Source of the DNA: Pseudomonas antarctica
GTDB taxonomy: Bacteria > Pseudomonadota > Gammaproteobacteria > Pseudomonadales > Pseudomonadaceae
Assembly: GCF_001647715.1 (NCBI RefSeq)
Contig: NZ_CP015600.1
Span: forward strand, 3,906,001 to 3,970,000
Length of the DNA: 64,000 bases
Direction: 5' to 3'
A program made the translations under genes and the position numbers. Shown here piece after piece: positions 45,473-56,275 of this stretch (the first letter of the stretch is position 1; each line of letters starts with the position of its first letter). Below the pieces are notes generated by a model. The model did no database searches. It saw only the letters and a list, made by a program, of their open reading frames with translations, and had not been told where the DNA came from.

Positions 45473-48400
45473 TCAGACGGGTATGGGCCTATCCAGTATT
45501 GATTGGGTAACAGCCACCAGCGCACGTTTTTCCTCTATCGCCCAACGCTCTCCCACCGCAATGCGTTGCGTTGATAGAAAGTCGGCTTGCGGCATTCCCG
45601 CAGGCCCGACAATCTGCTGGCGCTCTAAACCAAAAAGCCTCATCACGTCTTCCAATGCCTCGTTTATATCCTCTAGATGCGAGACACGAGCCGCAGCATT
45701 CTCGGCCTCATCATAGGCTCTGACGCACGTTTCGAGGTCATCCAGCACCGACGATTGTTCTTGTAGCAATTGTTTTGTTTCACCGAAGTGTTGCTCAATC
45801 TCTTGGGCATAGAGACTCGTCAGGTGATTGCCCCAAAAGGTCTCTTCCACCAAGAAGCGCGCCAGCGCACCCGGCACGGCCTCCTGCTCCAGCACGGTTT
45901 CGCCAGCTTGGCGGATGAGCGGTTCACTGACCGGGTACAAGTGCGCAAACGTCAAGAGGCGCGGCTGAAGCGGTAAGTTGAGCCGATCGGCCAGGGACGT
46001 TCGATAAACCAGATCCACCTCGATACCTTCACTATAGGGCTCTCTGGGCCAATCAACGACACCTGCCGCGCTCGCAATCGCGCGTACCTGGCGCTCGGCG
46101 GCGTCTGCGGCGAGAGCCCCTGGCGCGCCCAACTCCGCTGCGGCTTGCGCGGTATCTGCAGCGGCTGTTGCCGCCAGAGCGGCTTCGGCCAAAGCGGCGG
46201 CACCGGGCAAACCTTGTTCTCCAGCCACCGTCGCAGCCATGTTCAGCGCATCCGCAGCAGCACGTGCGTGCAAGGCCGATTCGCGCCCGGCAATATCCGC
46301 GCTGACCAGTTTATCCAGCTCCACCAGACGAAAATGGCCCCTGCCCAGCTCTATCAGCCTCGGTTCTACCTGCAAAGTACCCGCGTCAAGCCTGGCTTTA
46401 TGAATCCGCACCTGCAGACGGAGTTTGAACAGCACATCAGTGCGTTGGTCCGTGCAGGTCCCAGGGACGTCGACCGCCTTGAAAATTTCCTGACGAAGTG
46501 CCTCATCGTCCGAAACATCTCTTATCAGCTCCCAGACTTGCCCAGCGAGCCCGGCACGCGCATTCGCTGCCTTGTAAGTGGCCGAACGGGTCATGTCCGC
46601 AATCAACCGAAAGAAAGCATCCGCACCAGGTTCTGACCGAAGGTCGCGCCATAGCTGCTCCAGTTGCACACGTTGAGCGGCCGGCATTTCCTCAAGCCAA
46701 ATCAACAAGGCAACGCTCTCGGTGACATGCCGTGACATCGCCCTGTCGAGCAATGCCACACCACTGCGCTGTCGATAGGCTTCAATTCGATCCCGGGTTT
46801 GCTCGGACAGTGGATTCTCACCCAATGTCGTCCCCCTGTTCTGCTGCGCTGTTCGCTCAAACAGCGTTTCAGGCAGTTCCTGCAGCAGGTTGTTACGCAA
46901 GTCCAGACGCGTTAACCAACGCAGCTCCAGCCCTCCGACAGGCAATACGTTCAATCCGCACCTGGCCAGGTAGAGTTGATCCAACCGCGTCATAGCACTG
47001 ACATCAGGTGCCAGCAGCAGAGGGTTGTTCGCCAGTGAAAGCACCCGCAAGTGGTTCAAGCGCGCCAACGCCGCCACGCTGTCAGCGGTCAACTGCAGTT
47101 GGTTGTCCGCCAGGGACAATCGGCTCAGCCCGCTCATGCTGCCAATAATCTTCGGCAGATGAGTCAGGCGATTTCCACTCAAATCCAGGTGACGCAGCCC
47201 CTTGAAGGAACCCAGAAACTCGCCGACATTATTCGAATTCGACAACCTCATGTTTCGCAGCGTCAGGCTTGCGACGTTGGGCATTTCAACCGTTAACGTC
47301 GGCAAGTCTTCGACATGCCAATTGCTGAGGTCCAGGGCGTAACCTGTCGCCTCATCGGCATTATTGCGGACGAGATCGGTACGTCGCTGCCAGCACCTCT
47401 TGATCCGCTCTGCCACCTTCAACTTAAGAGGCTGAGTGCCTGCCCATTGCTTCAAGTCCTCACTCAAGCGGTCAAATTCAACCTGCATTCGGCGAACCTC
47501 CTTGAGCATGAAGGCATCACCCTGCCCCTTGACGTTCAGGTAGTCCTCTATTTGCTCCAGCGTCGAACCGGGATAGAGCTTCTGAGCTTTGAGACGGCAT
47601 TGAATGGCACGCGTTGAAGGCGTTACCGCGCCGTCACCACGAGCACCTTGAGCCAATCCCATCGGCGATTGATAGCCTTGCTCGACGGCGGGCATATCGA
47701 GGGTGTCCCGCAGCTCGGCAGGGGTACGCGCCTGCTGCTGCAAGGCACGGCGAAGATTAGTCCAACGCGCTTGCGCCGGGTAAACCATCACCTCGACATC
47801 AGGCGTCGGCACCCACTCAAACAGTGACTCGTAGAACCTGTCGGTGTCATAGGCATGCCAGGTACTCCCTACGCGTCCATCGGCACGCTTGATCCAGACA
47901 TGTCTGCGTTTGGCATCGAGTAGTCCGATACTGTCCAACACCGGCCCTGTGTAGGTGCCGTCACGCAACTCGATACGTACGGTGTCCGACCACCCCGGCA
48001 TATTCTCCAGGGTGTGCAGGGCGAGACGCGCCATGTCTTCGCTCATGCCTACAGGGAGGTAGAGGCTTTCGTAGGCCCGCTGCAGGCGAAATGCGTCGAG
48101 GTATTCGCGCGCCTCTTGCGAAAGCTGCAAAGGCGGTCGTTGGGTGGTAATCAGTTGCTGACGCTGAACCTCATCCATATGTTCCAGCAATTGCTCGACC
48201 GCTACGTCGGGCAACGCGGGAAACGCCTCCTGGATCCAGCGTGCAGGCGCGTCTGGACTCTGAGGTACGGCGTTCAACAGCTCATCACGCTTGAGCCGGG
48301 CCGCCAGTGCCAGTCGCAGTCTTAACCTCGACAGGGTCATGCCGGGATCACGCGGGCGGCGCAACAAGTTGGTCAGTTCCCACGAGTAACTGCCTGAGGA

Positions 48401-50809
48401 AGGATTTTTACTGAGCCCTTCGCGCAGCCGGGCTTCCTGGACATCCTCGCCCAACAAGACCTGCAACTGTTCATCGCTCAGCTCCGCGACCACCGTATCA
48501 AGCAATTGCCCGCTGTACAGCGCCTGCCTGCTGATCGCTACCTGGGCCTTCGCTTGGGAACCCGCAGGCGCCTGATAAATCGTGGCGCCTTGTTCAGTGT
48601 CGATGACACTCAGGCCCCTGGACGGTGGCCAGATTCTTTCGTGGGTCAGCAGTTCCACCTGCAGGTCAGGATCTGACTGGCTGTAGACCTCGGCGTCGGG
48701 ACTGCACATCTGCTCCATAAAAACGCTGTAACGACGACCGATCTGAAAACGTCGGATGCTCTCGGCCAATAATGGTGGCGGTGGCGACAGGTCGATATAC
48801 ATCCTGCGCAATTGATCTTCGTGAATACCGCTGACCTGGTAAATCTGCTCTAACTGCTCGTCGCTGAGCCCGTCCACCGAAGGGCCTATACGCCGCATAA
48901 GCGTGCGCCGGTCCCAACTGAGCGGTTGCTCGAATTCGTGTACCCAGGCGCCCATACCGTTATGCACGACGCGTGGCGCATACCGTCGTAAATCGCTGGG
49001 GTGGCGGAGCGTGAATGCGCCATCCGCATTCGCCAGTGCGTAATAACGCCCGTTCTGCGCCGACAAATAACGTTTGCCGGCGTGGGTATACACACCCAGG
49101 GAATCCGGGCGCGTGCCCGGTGGTAGGACCACGGATTGTTGGTAATCGTCGACGTCTGGCCTTGCCAGGCGTGTTTTCCCCTGGGGCGAGACCACATGCA
49201 CCCATCCTTTGACGTACTCAGACTCGCTGATGACCGGAATCAGCGTGTGCCCGGCACCCACAAACGCCAGGTTCAGCATGATCCCTGACGCATGCGCCCA
49301 CGCCTCTTTCGTATCACCTTCCCTGATCGCGGAAACGGTCTCCTCAAGCTCACTCATCATTTGAATGGCACCGACCATCATCATCAACGGGCCTAACCCC
49401 GGCACAACGAATGACGCCAAATTGAGGACATCCAACGCGGCACTGCCAACGGCCTGCAACCATTCACGCTGGGCCCGCGTGTCTTGATCAGCGGTCGACA
49501 CCACCAGTGCCTTGGCGTTATCGCGGGTCAGGGTGAGCTTCTGCTGCGCCCAGTAGTGCCAATCGACGTAGTACGTTGTTTCGAATATCCGAGGCCGGTG
49601 GTGCCCTGCATGGCTGTCTAACGTGAAGTTGTCATGGGGCTCATAGATGTCTTGAGGATCCAGGGTCTGTTTAACCGCGGTAAAAAATTTATGCTGGTAC
49701 TCAACCGGAATAAATTGACTGAAAAACACCCGGTACTTGAAGACGCACAGACGCTTGGCCAAATCATCGGCCACGGCCCAGAGCGAGGTGTATTCCATCA
49801 GGGGCTTGTCTGGGTCACCCGGTATGTAAAGCAGGTAGTTCTCAACCCGCGGGGTGTCCGTGTAAAACAACATGATCTGTCTGGTTTGGACACGCTCGAT
49901 GGTCGGGGTGGAACACATCATATCGAGTCCCCTCCAAGTGACGACCTTGCTCCCTAGCCGATAGGCGCCGTAATCCATGATCATCTGGAAGCTATCCGCT
50001 TCGATGTGTTTACGCGCCAGCGCTATCCGGGCCTGCACCTCCAGTTGTATTTTTTGATACGTCACCAGTTCCCTCAGCAGTGCCGTGGCCGCCGTGCCTG
50101 CCTCGGTGCCTGGAGGGTCAACGGGCGCAAGCACTGCGTTAACATGTGCCTGGTACTGCTTACCCAGATCGAGGCTGCGACACAGGGCCGCAAACCGATG
50201 AGCAGGCAGTGTCAGCGCCAGCTGTTTGACCGCAAATTCAGTGGGCAATACTGCGCTGTCAGCCTGAAAATCGAACCGGGTAATCAGCTGGCAATCGTCG
50301 CATGATCCCGCAATCCCTTCGTCAGCAGAGAAGTTACCCATCGCGGCTTCCAGCAACGTGATGCCGGAGTAGTAATAGTCTCTGGGCCCACCAACGCCTG
50401 TGGAAAACGCAAATGCCCCGCCAAAATCGCTGCGCTCATCGACACGGTTGCGGTAGTAAATTTTGCGTGCGTAAAAGGTTTTCCTGACATCCAAATCAAG
50501 GTTGAGCTGCGCTTTTATCGCCTTGACCAATAACGGCTCGACAAATTCGACGCTGTCCTTGAGCCCATCAAAAACCCGATCGACCGCATTCAATGCAGCC
50601 CAACCGTCGGCATGGGCCGTGTGGAGGTTTTCACACTCAAGGGTACTGGCGCTGAGGTAAAAGTCCGGCACATCAAGTGCAAATTCAGCCAGTTCGCGCT
50701 TACGGCGCAATGAAGAGTCGGCATACCAACCCGGGATGTGCTCCCGGATTGGCCCCACATGAATGCTCTGCGCCTCTACCAGTGCGTAGGCGGTGTCTAT
50801 ATCGGGCAT
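45473..50809 (-). CDS. Giant effector-like protein: dermonecrotic-toxin-type N-terminus, LRRs, NEL E3 ubiquitin ligase
   Basis: A 1,778-residue protein. The N-terminal region has the pattern of the DUF6543/dermonecrotic-toxin-like family (RKIYYRNRVDERSDFGGAFA, LLEAAMGNFSADEG, HRFAALCRSLDLGKQYQAHV). Residues about 1160-1315 are leucine-rich repeats (LRHLDLSGNRLTHLPKIIGS; LTRLDLRNNLLQELPETLFE). About 1320-1778 is an NEL-type domain, with a CTDQR motif (Cys1452) matching the C-x-D nucleophile of IpaH/SspH ligases. Such ligases ubiquitinate host proteins. No Sec signal is seen. The ATG at 50809 is chosen over a TTG at 50833; the ribosome site is weak. It is on the opposite strand from the flanking liu genes, splitting the cluster. 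Delivery route and host are unknown. Confidence 0.85.
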   Translation of the reverse strand: MPDIDTAYALVEAQSIHVGPIREHIPGWYADSSLRRKRELAEFALDVPDFYLSASTLECENLHTAHADGWAALNAVDRVFDGLKDSVEFVEPLLVKAIKAQLNLDLDVRKTFYARKIYYRNRVDERSDFGGAFAFSTGVGGPRDYYYSGITLLEAAMGNFSADEGIAGSCDDCQLITRFDFQADSAVLPTEFAVKQLALTLPAHRFAALCRSLDLGKQYQAHVNAVLAPVDPPGTEAGTAATALLRELVTYQKIQLEVQARIALARKHIEADSFQMIMDYGAYRLGSKVVTWRGLDMMCSTPTIERVQTRQIMLFYTDTPRVENYLLYIPGDPDKPLMEYTSLWAVADDLAKRLCVFKYRVFFSQFIPVEYQHKFFTAVKQTLDPQDIYEPHDNFTLDSHAGHHRPRIFETTYYVDWHYWAQQKLTLTRDNAKALVVSTADQDTRAQREWLQAVGSAALDVLNLASFVVPGLGPLMMMVGAIQMMSELEETVSAIREGDTKEAWAHASGIMLNLAFVGAGHTLIPVISESEYVKGWVHVVSPQGKTRLARPDVDDYQQSVVLPPGTRPDSLGVYTHAGKRYLSAQNGRYYALANADGAFTLRHPSDLRRYAPRVVHNGMGAWVHEFEQPLSWDRRTLMRRIGPSVDGLSDEQLEQIYQVSGIHEDQLRRMYIDLSPPPPLLAESIRRFQIGRRYSVFMEQMCSPDAEVYSQSDPDLQVELLTHERIWPPSRGLSVIDTEQGATIYQAPAGSQAKAQVAISRQALYSGQLLDTVVAELSDEQLQVLLGEDVQEARLREGLSKNPSSGSYSWELTNLLRRPRDPGMTLSRLRLRLALAARLKRDELLNAVPQSPDAPARWIQEAFPALPDVAVEQLLEHMDEVQRQQLITTQRPPLQLSQEAREYLDAFRLQRAYESLYLPVGMSEDMARLALHTLENMPGWSDTVRIELRDGTYTGPVLDSIGLLDAKRRHVWIKRADGRVGSTWHAYDTDRFYESLFEWVPTPDVEVMVYPAQARWTNLRRALQQQARTPAELRDTLDMPAVEQGYQSPMGLAQGARGDGAVTPSTRAIQCRLKAQKLYPGSTLEQIEDYLNVKGQGDAFMLKEVRRMQVEFDRLSEDLKQWAGTQPLKLKVAERIKRCWQRRTDLVRNNADEATGYALDLSNWHVEDLPTLTVEMPNVASLTLRNMRLSNSNNVGEFLGSFKGLRHLDLSGNRLTHLPKIIGSMSGLSRLSLADNQLQLTADSVAALARLNHLRVLSLANNPLLLAPDVSAMTRLDQLYLARCGLNVLPVGGLELRWLTRLDLRNNLLQELPETLFERTAQQNRGTTLGENPLSEQTRDRIEAYRQRSGVALLDRAMSRHVTESVALLIWLEEMPAAQRVQLEQLWRDLRSEPGADAFFRLIADMTRSATYKAANARAGLAGQVWELIRDVSDDEALRQEIFKAVDVPGTCTDQRTDVLFKLRLQVRIHKARLDAGTLQVEPRLIELGRGHFRLVELDKLVSADIAGRESALHARAAADALNMAATVAGEQGLPGAAALAEAALAATAAADTAQAAAELGAPGALAADAAERQVRAIASAAGVVDWPREPYSEGIEVDLVYRTSLADRLNLPLQPRLLTFAHLYPVSEPLIRQAGETVLEQEAVPGALARFLVEETFWGNHLTSLYAQEIEQHFGETKQLLQEQSSVLDDLETCVRAYDEAENAAARVSHLEDINEALEDVMRLFGLERQQIVGPAGMPQADFLSTQRIAVGERWAIEEKRALVAVTQSILDRPIPV

Positions 50810-50876
50810 ATCCGGTCCAGTGAGTGTTCTCAAAAGACCAATTTAATGAGCTACTTTTGCGCCGGGGGCTAAGTAG

Positions 50877-52505
50877 TTAACGCGTCAGTTCCTTAATGCT
50901 GATCTCACGCATGCGAAACTTCTGGATCTTGCCGGTTACGGTCATCGGAAACTCTTCTACGAACTTGAAATGTTTGGGCGTCTTGAAGTGCGCAATGCGG
51001 CCCTTGCACCAGGTTTGCAGCTCCAGCTCGTTGGCGACATGGCCGGGATGGAACTTGATCCACGCCACGATCTCTTCACCGTAACGCGCATCCGGGATGC
51101 CGATGATTTGCACGTCAGCCACCGCCGGGTGGGTGAAGAAAAACTCTTCCAGCTCACGCGGGTACACGTTTTCACCGCCGCGAATAATCATGTCCTTGTT
51201 ACGCCCGGCGATGCACACATAGCCGTGCTCGTCCATGGTCGCCAGGTCGCCGGTGTGCATCCAGCCCGCGTCATCGATGGCGTCGCGGGTGCCGTCGGGG
51301 TTATTCCAGTAGCCGAGCATCACGCTGTAGCCCCGGGTGCACAATTCGCCGATCTCACCGCGTGCAACCGTATTGCCATCGATGTCGATGATCTTGTTTT
51401 CCAGTTGCGGCTGAGTGCGCCCGACGGTAGTGACACGGCGCTCGAGGTCGTCATTGGCGCCGGTCTGCAGTGACACCGGGCTGGTTTCGGTCATGCCATA
51501 GGCGATCTGCACCTCGCCCATGTGCAGCTCGCTGATGACACGGCGCATGACCTCGATGGGGCATGTAGCGCCGGCCATGATGCCGGTGCGCAGGGTCGAC
51601 AGGTCGAACTCGCCCCGGCGCGGGTGATCGAGCAACGCGATGAACATCGTCGGTACCCCGTACAGCCCGGTGGCGCGCTCTTCGGCAACGGCAGTGAGCG
51701 TCAGCAGAGGGTCGAAGCCATCATTGGGGTAGATCATGGTGGTGCCATGGGTGATGCAACCAAGGTTGCCCATCACCATGCCGAAGCAGTGATACAGCGG
51801 CACCGGGATCACCAGGCGATCCTGCGCCGTGAGGCCCAGGCTTTCACCGACCATGTAACCGTTATTGAGGATGTTGTGGTGACTGAGGGTGGCCCCTTTG
51901 GGGAAGCCGGTGGTGCCGGAGGTGTACTGGATGTTGACGGCTTGATCGAAGTGCAGGCTGGCCTGGCGGCTTTGCAGTTGTTCGGGCGGGACGCCTGCGC
52001 CGAGGGCCGACAATTGTGACCAGGGCAGGAATCCTGCGGGCGGGCTCGGGTCGAGGCTGATCATGGCACGCAGGTCCGGCTGCAACTCTTGCAGCATGGC
52101 GTGGTAATCAGAGCCCTTGAACGACCCCGCACACACCAGCCACTGGCAACCGGATTGCTTGAGGACGTACGCCAATTCGCTGCTGCGATAGGCGGGGTTG
52201 ATATTCACCAAAATCACCCCGAGCTTGGCGCTGGCGATTTGGCTGATACACCACTCGGCGCAATTGGGAGCCCAGACTCCCAGGCGGTCACCGGTTTGCA
52301 TGCCCAAGGCGAGGAACGCGCGTGCGTGCAGATCAACAGTCTCGGCCAATTGTCGCCAGGTGTAGCGGCGTTGCTGATGGCGCACCACCAGCGCTTCGCC
52401 ATCGGGGTATTGCGAAACCGTGTTGTCGAAGGCTTGGCCGATAGTCATGGCCAGCAACGTCTTGTCCTGAGCGCCACGGCTGTAGCTCTGATTCAGTTGA
52501 TCCAT
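50877..52505 (-). CDS. Acyl-CoA synthetase (AMP-forming), liu-associated
   Basis: A 542-residue ANL-superfamily ligase with all core motifs: [18 protein letters not shown] near residue 190, [10 protein letters not shown] near 320, [20 protein letters not shown] near 405, and the C-terminal lysine region [11 protein letters not shown]. It probably activates a short or branched fatty acid (for example isovalerate or acetoacetate) to its CoA ester for the liu pathway. The ATG at 52505 has AAGGGG upstream. Divergent from liuA, with a LiuR-type operator 43 bases upstream. Exact substrate inferred only from context. Confidence 0.9.
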   Translation of the reverse strand: MDQLNQSYSRGAQDKTLLAMTIGQAFDNTVSQYPDGEALVVRHQQRRYTWRQLAETVDLHARAFLALGMQTGDRLGVWAPNCAEWCISQIASAKLGVILVNINPAYRSSELAYVLKQSGCQWLVCAGSFKGSDYHAMLQELQPDLRAMISLDPSPPAGFLPWSQLSALGAGVPPEQLQSRQASLHFDQAVNIQYTSGTTGFPKGATLSHHNILNNGYMVGESLGLTAQDRLVIPVPLYHCFGMVMGNLGCITHGTTMIYPNDGFDPLLTLTAVAEERATGLYGVPTMFIALLDHPRRGEFDLSTLRTGIMAGATCPIEVMRRVISELHMGEVQIAYGMTETSPVSLQTGANDDLERRVTTVGRTQPQLENKIIDIDGNTVARGEIGELCTRGYSVMLGYWNNPDGTRDAIDDAGWMHTGDLATMDEHGYVCIAGRNKDMIIRGGENVYPRELEEFFFTHPAVADVQIIGIPDARYGEEIVAWIKFHPGHVANELELQTWCKGRIAHFKTPKHFKFVEEFPMTVTGKIQKFRMREISIKELTR

Positions 52506-52547
52506 AACGACCCCTTTTGTCTTTTTTGTAAGGTGGACGGCGGTTGC

Positions 52548-52563
52548 TTGACGTAAACGTAAA
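52548..52563 (-). promoter_or_regulatory. LiuR operator at the acyl-CoA synthetase promoter
   Basis: TTGACGTAAACGTAAA on the plus strand; its complement TTTACGTTTACGTCAA matches the liuR-liuE operator in 15 of 16 positions. It lies 43 bases before the synthetase ATG. Confidence 0.75.
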
Positions 52564-52591
52564 CTACGATTGACAGCCTCGCAACGCAAGC

Positions 52592-52605
52592 TTACGTTAA
52601 CGTAA
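52592..52605 (+). promoter_or_regulatory. LiuR operator at the liuABCD promoter
   Basis: TTACGTTAACGTAA, a perfect 14-base palindrome related to the other two LiuR-type sites, 65 bases upstream of the liuA ATG. It is centred 43 bases from the synthetase operator, about four helical turns. A TTGACA at 52570-52575 could be the -35. Confidence 0.75.
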
Positions 52606-52670
52606 AGGTGAGCAACCTCCCCCGGCGCTCAACCCACACAAAAACAATGCTCACATTAAGGTGCCTGTCC

Positions 52671-53834
52671 ATGAGTTACCCGTCCCTGAACTTCGCCCTC
52701 GGCGAAACCATCGACATGCTGCGCGATCAGGTGCAGTCCTTCGTGGCCAAGGAAATCGCTCCCCGCGCGGCACAAATCGACAGTGACAACCTGTTCCCCG
52801 CCGATATGTGGCGCAAGTTCGGTGACATGGGCTTGCTCGGTATCACCGTGCCGGAAGAGTATGGCGGCGCCGGCCTGGGTTACCTCGCGCATGTGGTCGC
52901 CATTGAAGAAATCAGCCGTGGGTCGGCCTCGGTCGGCTTGTCCTACGGCGCCCACTCCAACCTGTGCGTCAACCAGATCAACCGCAACGGCAGCCACGCG
53001 CAGAAGCTCAAGTACCTGCCCAAGCTGATCAGCGGCGAGCACGTCGGCGCGCTCGCCATGAGCGAGCCGAATGCCGGCTCCGATGTCGTCTCGATGAAAT
53101 TGCGCGCCGAAAAACGCGGCGACCATTACGTGCTCAATGGCAGCAAGACCTGGATCACCAACGGCCCCGACGCCAATACCTTCGTGATCTACGCCAAGAC
53201 CGACCTGGAAAAAGGCCCTCACGGCATCACCGCCTTTATCGTCGAGCGCGACTGGAAAGGCTTCAGCCGCAGCAACAAATTCGACAAGCTGGGCATGCGC
53301 GGCTCCAACACCTGCGAGCTGTTTTTCGATGACGTGCAAGTGCCGGAAGAAAACATCCTCGGCGTACTTAATGGCGGCGTCAAAGTGCTGATGAGCGGCC
53401 TGGACTACGAACGCGTGGTGCTGGCGGGTGGCCCGATCGGCATCATGCAAGCGTGCATGGACCTGATCGTGCCGTACATCCACGATCGCAAGCAGTTCGG
53501 CCAAAGCATCGGCGAATTCCAGCTGATCCAGGGCAAGGTCGCCGACATGTACACCCATCTCAACGCGGGTCGCGCCTACCTGTACGCCGTGGCCCGGGCC
53601 TGCGAGCGCGGCGAAACCACACGCAAGGATGCCGCTGGGGTGATCCTTTACACCTCCGAGCGCGCCACGCAAATGGCCCTCGACGCGATCCAGATTCTCG
53701 GCGGCAACGGCTACATCAACGAATTCCCCGCCGGGCGACTGCTGCGTGACGCCAAGCTGTACGAAATTGGCGCCGGCACCAGTGAGATTCGCCGCATGTT
53801 GATCGGTCGCGAACTCTTCAACGAAACCCGCTGA
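52671..53834 (+). CDS. liuA: Isovaleryl-CoA dehydrogenase
   Basis: Oxidises isovaleryl-CoA to 3-methylcrotonyl-CoA with FAD. The 387-residue protein has [20 protein letters not shown] in the flavin site, the catalytic-base segment [12 protein letters not shown], and [20 protein letters not shown] near the end. The Glu in [10 protein letters not shown] is at the position characteristic of isovaleryl-CoA dehydrogenases. The ATG at 52671 is preferred to in-frame upstream codons. First gene of liuABCD. Confidence 0.95.
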   Translation: MSYPSLNFALGETIDMLRDQVQSFVAKEIAPRAAQIDSDNLFPADMWRKFGDMGLLGITVPEEYGGAGLGYLAHVVAIEEISRGSASVGLSYGAHSNLCVNQINRNGSHAQKLKYLPKLISGEHVGALAMSEPNAGSDVVSMKLRAEKRGDHYVLNGSKTWITNGPDANTFVIYAKTDLEKGPHGITAFIVERDWKGFSRSNKFDKLGMRGSNTCELFFDDVQVPEENILGVLNGGVKVLMSGLDYERVVLAGGPIGIMQACMDLIVPYIHDRKQFGQSIGEFQLIQGKVADMYTHLNAGRAYLYAVARACERGETTRKDAAGVILYTSERATQMALDAIQILGGNGYINEFPAGRLLRDAKLYEIGAGTSEIRRMLIGRELFNETR

Positions 53835-53846
53835 CGGAGCGCGCCC

Positions 53847-55454
53847 ATGGCCACCTTGCACACCCAGCTCAACCCGCGCTCGGCGGAATTTGCCGCCAAC
53901 AGCGCGGCGATGCGCCACCAGGTCGACGCCCTGCATACCCTGCTCGCCCACGTGCAACAAGGCGGCGGCGCGAAAGCCCAGGAGCGGCACACTTCACGCG
54001 GCAAGCTGCTACCTCGCGAGCGAATCAACCGTTTGCTCGATGCTGGCTCGCCGTTCCTCGAACTCAGCCAACTGGCTGCCCATCAGGTGTATGGCGAAGA
54101 CGTACCCGCCGCCGGCGTGATCGCCGGGATCGGCCGCGTGGAAGGCGTCGAATGCATGATCGTCGCCAACGACGCCACGGTAAAAGGCGGCTCGTACTAC
54201 CCGCTCACGGTAAAAAAACACCTGCGCGCCCAGACCATCGCCGAGCAAAACCGCCTGCCGTGCATCTACCTGGTGGATTCCGGCGGCGCCAACCTGCCCC
54301 GCCAGGACGAGGTGTTCCCCGACCGCGAACACTTCGGACGCATCTTCTTCAACCAAGCCAACATGAGCGCCCAGGGCATCCCGCAGATCGCAGTGGTGAT
54401 GGGCTCGTGCACCGCCGGCGGCGCGTATGTGCCGGCGATGGCCGACGAAGCGATCATGGTGCGCCAGCAAGCCACGATATTCCTCGCCGGGCCGCCACTG
54501 GTAAAAGCGGCGACTGGCGAAGTGGTCAGCGCCGAAGACCTGGGCGGTGCCGATGTGCACTGCAAGATCTCCGGCGTAGCCGACCATTATGCCGACAGTG
54601 ATGAACACGCCCTGGCCCTTGCACGGCGCAGCGTGGCCAACCTTAACTGGCGCAAACAGGGTGAGTTACTGCAACGCACGCCGGTGGCGCCGCTGTACAG
54701 CAGCGAAGAGCTTTACGGTGTGATCCCGGCCGACGCAAAGCAGCCGTTTGATGTGCGCGAAGTCATCGCGCGCCTGGTGGATGGCTCGGTGTTCGATGAG
54801 TTCAAGGCGCTGTTCGGCACCACCTTGGTGTGCGGCTTTGCCCACCTTCACGGCTACCCGATTGCGATCCTCGCCAATAACGGGATTCTGTTTGCCGAAG
54901 CGGCACAAAAAGGCGCGCACTTTATCGAACTGGCCTGCCAGCGCGGGATTCCCCTGCTGTTCCTGCAGAACATCACCGGCTTTATGGTCGGCCAAAAGTA
55001 CGAAGCCGGCGGCATCGCCAAGCATGGCGCCAAGCTGGTTACCGCAGTGGCCTGCGCCAAGGTGCCGAAGTTTACGGTGATCATCGGCGGCAGCTTTGGT
55101 GCCGGGAACTATGGCATGTGCGGGCGCGCCTACGACCCGCGGTTTCTGTGGATGTGGCCAAATGCGCGCATCGGCGTAATGGGGGCAGAACAAGCGGCCG
55201 GCGTATTGGTCCAGGTCAAGCGTGAACAGGCCGAACGTGCAGGCGTCGGGTTCAGCGCCGAGGAAGAAGCCGCCATCAAGCAGCCGATCCTCGACCAGTA
55301 CGAAACCCAGGGCCACCCCTACTACTCCAGCGCGCGCCTGTGGGATGACGGTGTGATTGACCCGTTGCAGACCCGCGACGTGCTGGCGCTGGCCTTGTCA
55401 GCTTCGCTGAATGCCCCCATCGAGCCGAGCCGCTTCGGCGTGTTCCGCATGTAA
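53847..55454 (+). CDS. liuB: Methylcrotonyl-CoA carboxylase, carboxyltransferase subunit
   Basis: Transfers CO2 from biotin to 3-methylcrotonyl-CoA to give 3-methylglutaconyl-CoA. The 535-residue carboxyltransferase has [20 protein letters not shown] in the first crotonase-like half and [20 protein letters not shown] with [20 protein letters not shown] in the second. It lies 12 bases after liuA and works with the biotin-carrying LiuD. Confidence 0.96.
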   Translation: MATLHTQLNPRSAEFAANSAAMRHQVDALHTLLAHVQQGGGAKAQERHTSRGKLLPRERINRLLDAGSPFLELSQLAAHQVYGEDVPAAGVIAGIGRVEGVECMIVANDATVKGGSYYPLTVKKHLRAQTIAEQNRLPCIYLVDSGGANLPRQDEVFPDREHFGRIFFNQANMSAQGIPQIAVVMGSCTAGGAYVPAMADEAIMVRQQATIFLAGPPLVKAATGEVVSAEDLGGADVHCKISGVADHYADSDEHALALARRSVANLNWRKQGELLQRTPVAPLYSSEELYGVIPADAKQPFDVREVIARLVDGSVFDEFKALFGTTLVCGFAHLHGYPIAILANNGILFAEAAQKGAHFIELACQRGIPLLFLQNITGFMVGQKYEAGGIAKHGAKLVTAVACAKVPKFTVIIGGSFGAGNYGMCGRAYDPRFLWMWPNARIGVMGAEQAAGVLVQVKREQAERAGVGFSAEEEAAIKQPILDQYETQGHPYYSSARLWDDGVIDPLQTRDVLALALSASLNAPIEPSRFGVFRM

Positions 55455-55468
55455 ATGGAGCTGTACCC

Positions 55469-56275
55469 ATGAGCGATTTCAACACCCTCGAACTGATCAC
55501 CGACAGCCGTGGCTTCGCCACACTGTGGCTCAGCCGTGAAGCCAAGAACAACGCGTTCAACGCCGAGATGATCCGCGAACTGATCATCGCCCTCGACCAG
55601 GTGCAGGGTGATTCATCCCTGCGTTTTTTGGTGCTGCGCGGACGCGGCAAGCACTTCAGCGCCGGTGCTGACCTAGCCTGGATGCAACAATCTGCCGAGC
55701 TGGACTACCACACCAACCTGGACGACGCCCGCGAGCTGGCCGAACTGATGTACAACCTGGCCAAGCTGAAAATCCCGACGCTGGCGGTGGTACAAGGTGC
55801 GGCCTACGGTGGCGCACTGGGCTTGATCAGCTGCTGCGACATGGCGATTGGGGCCGATGACGCGCAGTTCTGCCTGTCGGAAGTGCGCATCGGCCTGGCA
55901 CCGGCGGTGATCAGCCCGTTCGTGGTGCAGGCCATCGGCGAGCGTGCGGCGCGGCGCTATGCCCTGACGGCCGAGCGTTTTGGCGGCCAGCAGGCACGGG
56001 ATATCGGCTTGTTGGCGGAAAGTTACCCGGCGGGCGAACTGGACCAACACGTAGAACAGTGGGTCGCCAATCTACTGCTTAACAGCCCGGCCGCCATGCG
56101 CGCCAGCAAGGATTTGTTGCGTGAGGTGGGCAACGGCGCACTCACCCCGGCCCTGCGTCGTTACTGCGAAAACGCCATTGCGCGGATTCGCGTCAGCGCC
56201 GAGGGTCAAGAAGGGTTGCGGTCCTTCCTGCAAAAACGCTCGCCCAGTTGGCAAGCCCAGGAGCCCCGTTCATGA
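55469..56275 (+). CDS. liuC: 3-Methylglutaconyl-CoA hydratase
   Basis: A crotonase-fold enzyme, 268 residues, hydrating 3-methylglutaconyl-CoA to HMG-CoA. Motifs: GRGKHFSAGADLAWMQQSAE (oxyanion hole), VVQGAAYGGALGLISCCDMA, and FCLSEVRIGLAPAVISPFV with the catalytic Glu. Its stop overlaps the liuD start (ATGA). Confidence 0.94.
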   Translation: MSDFNTLELITDSRGFATLWLSREAKNNAFNAEMIRELIIALDQVQGDSSLRFLVLRGRGKHFSAGADLAWMQQSAELDYHTNLDDARELAELMYNLAKLKIPTLAVVQGAAYGGALGLISCCDMAIGADDAQFCLSEVRIGLAPAVISPFVVQAIGERAARRYALTAERFGGQQARDIGLLAESYPAGELDQHVEQWVANLLLNSPAAMRASKDLLREVGNGALTPALRRYCENAIARIRVSAEGQEGLRSFLQKRSPSWQAQEPRS

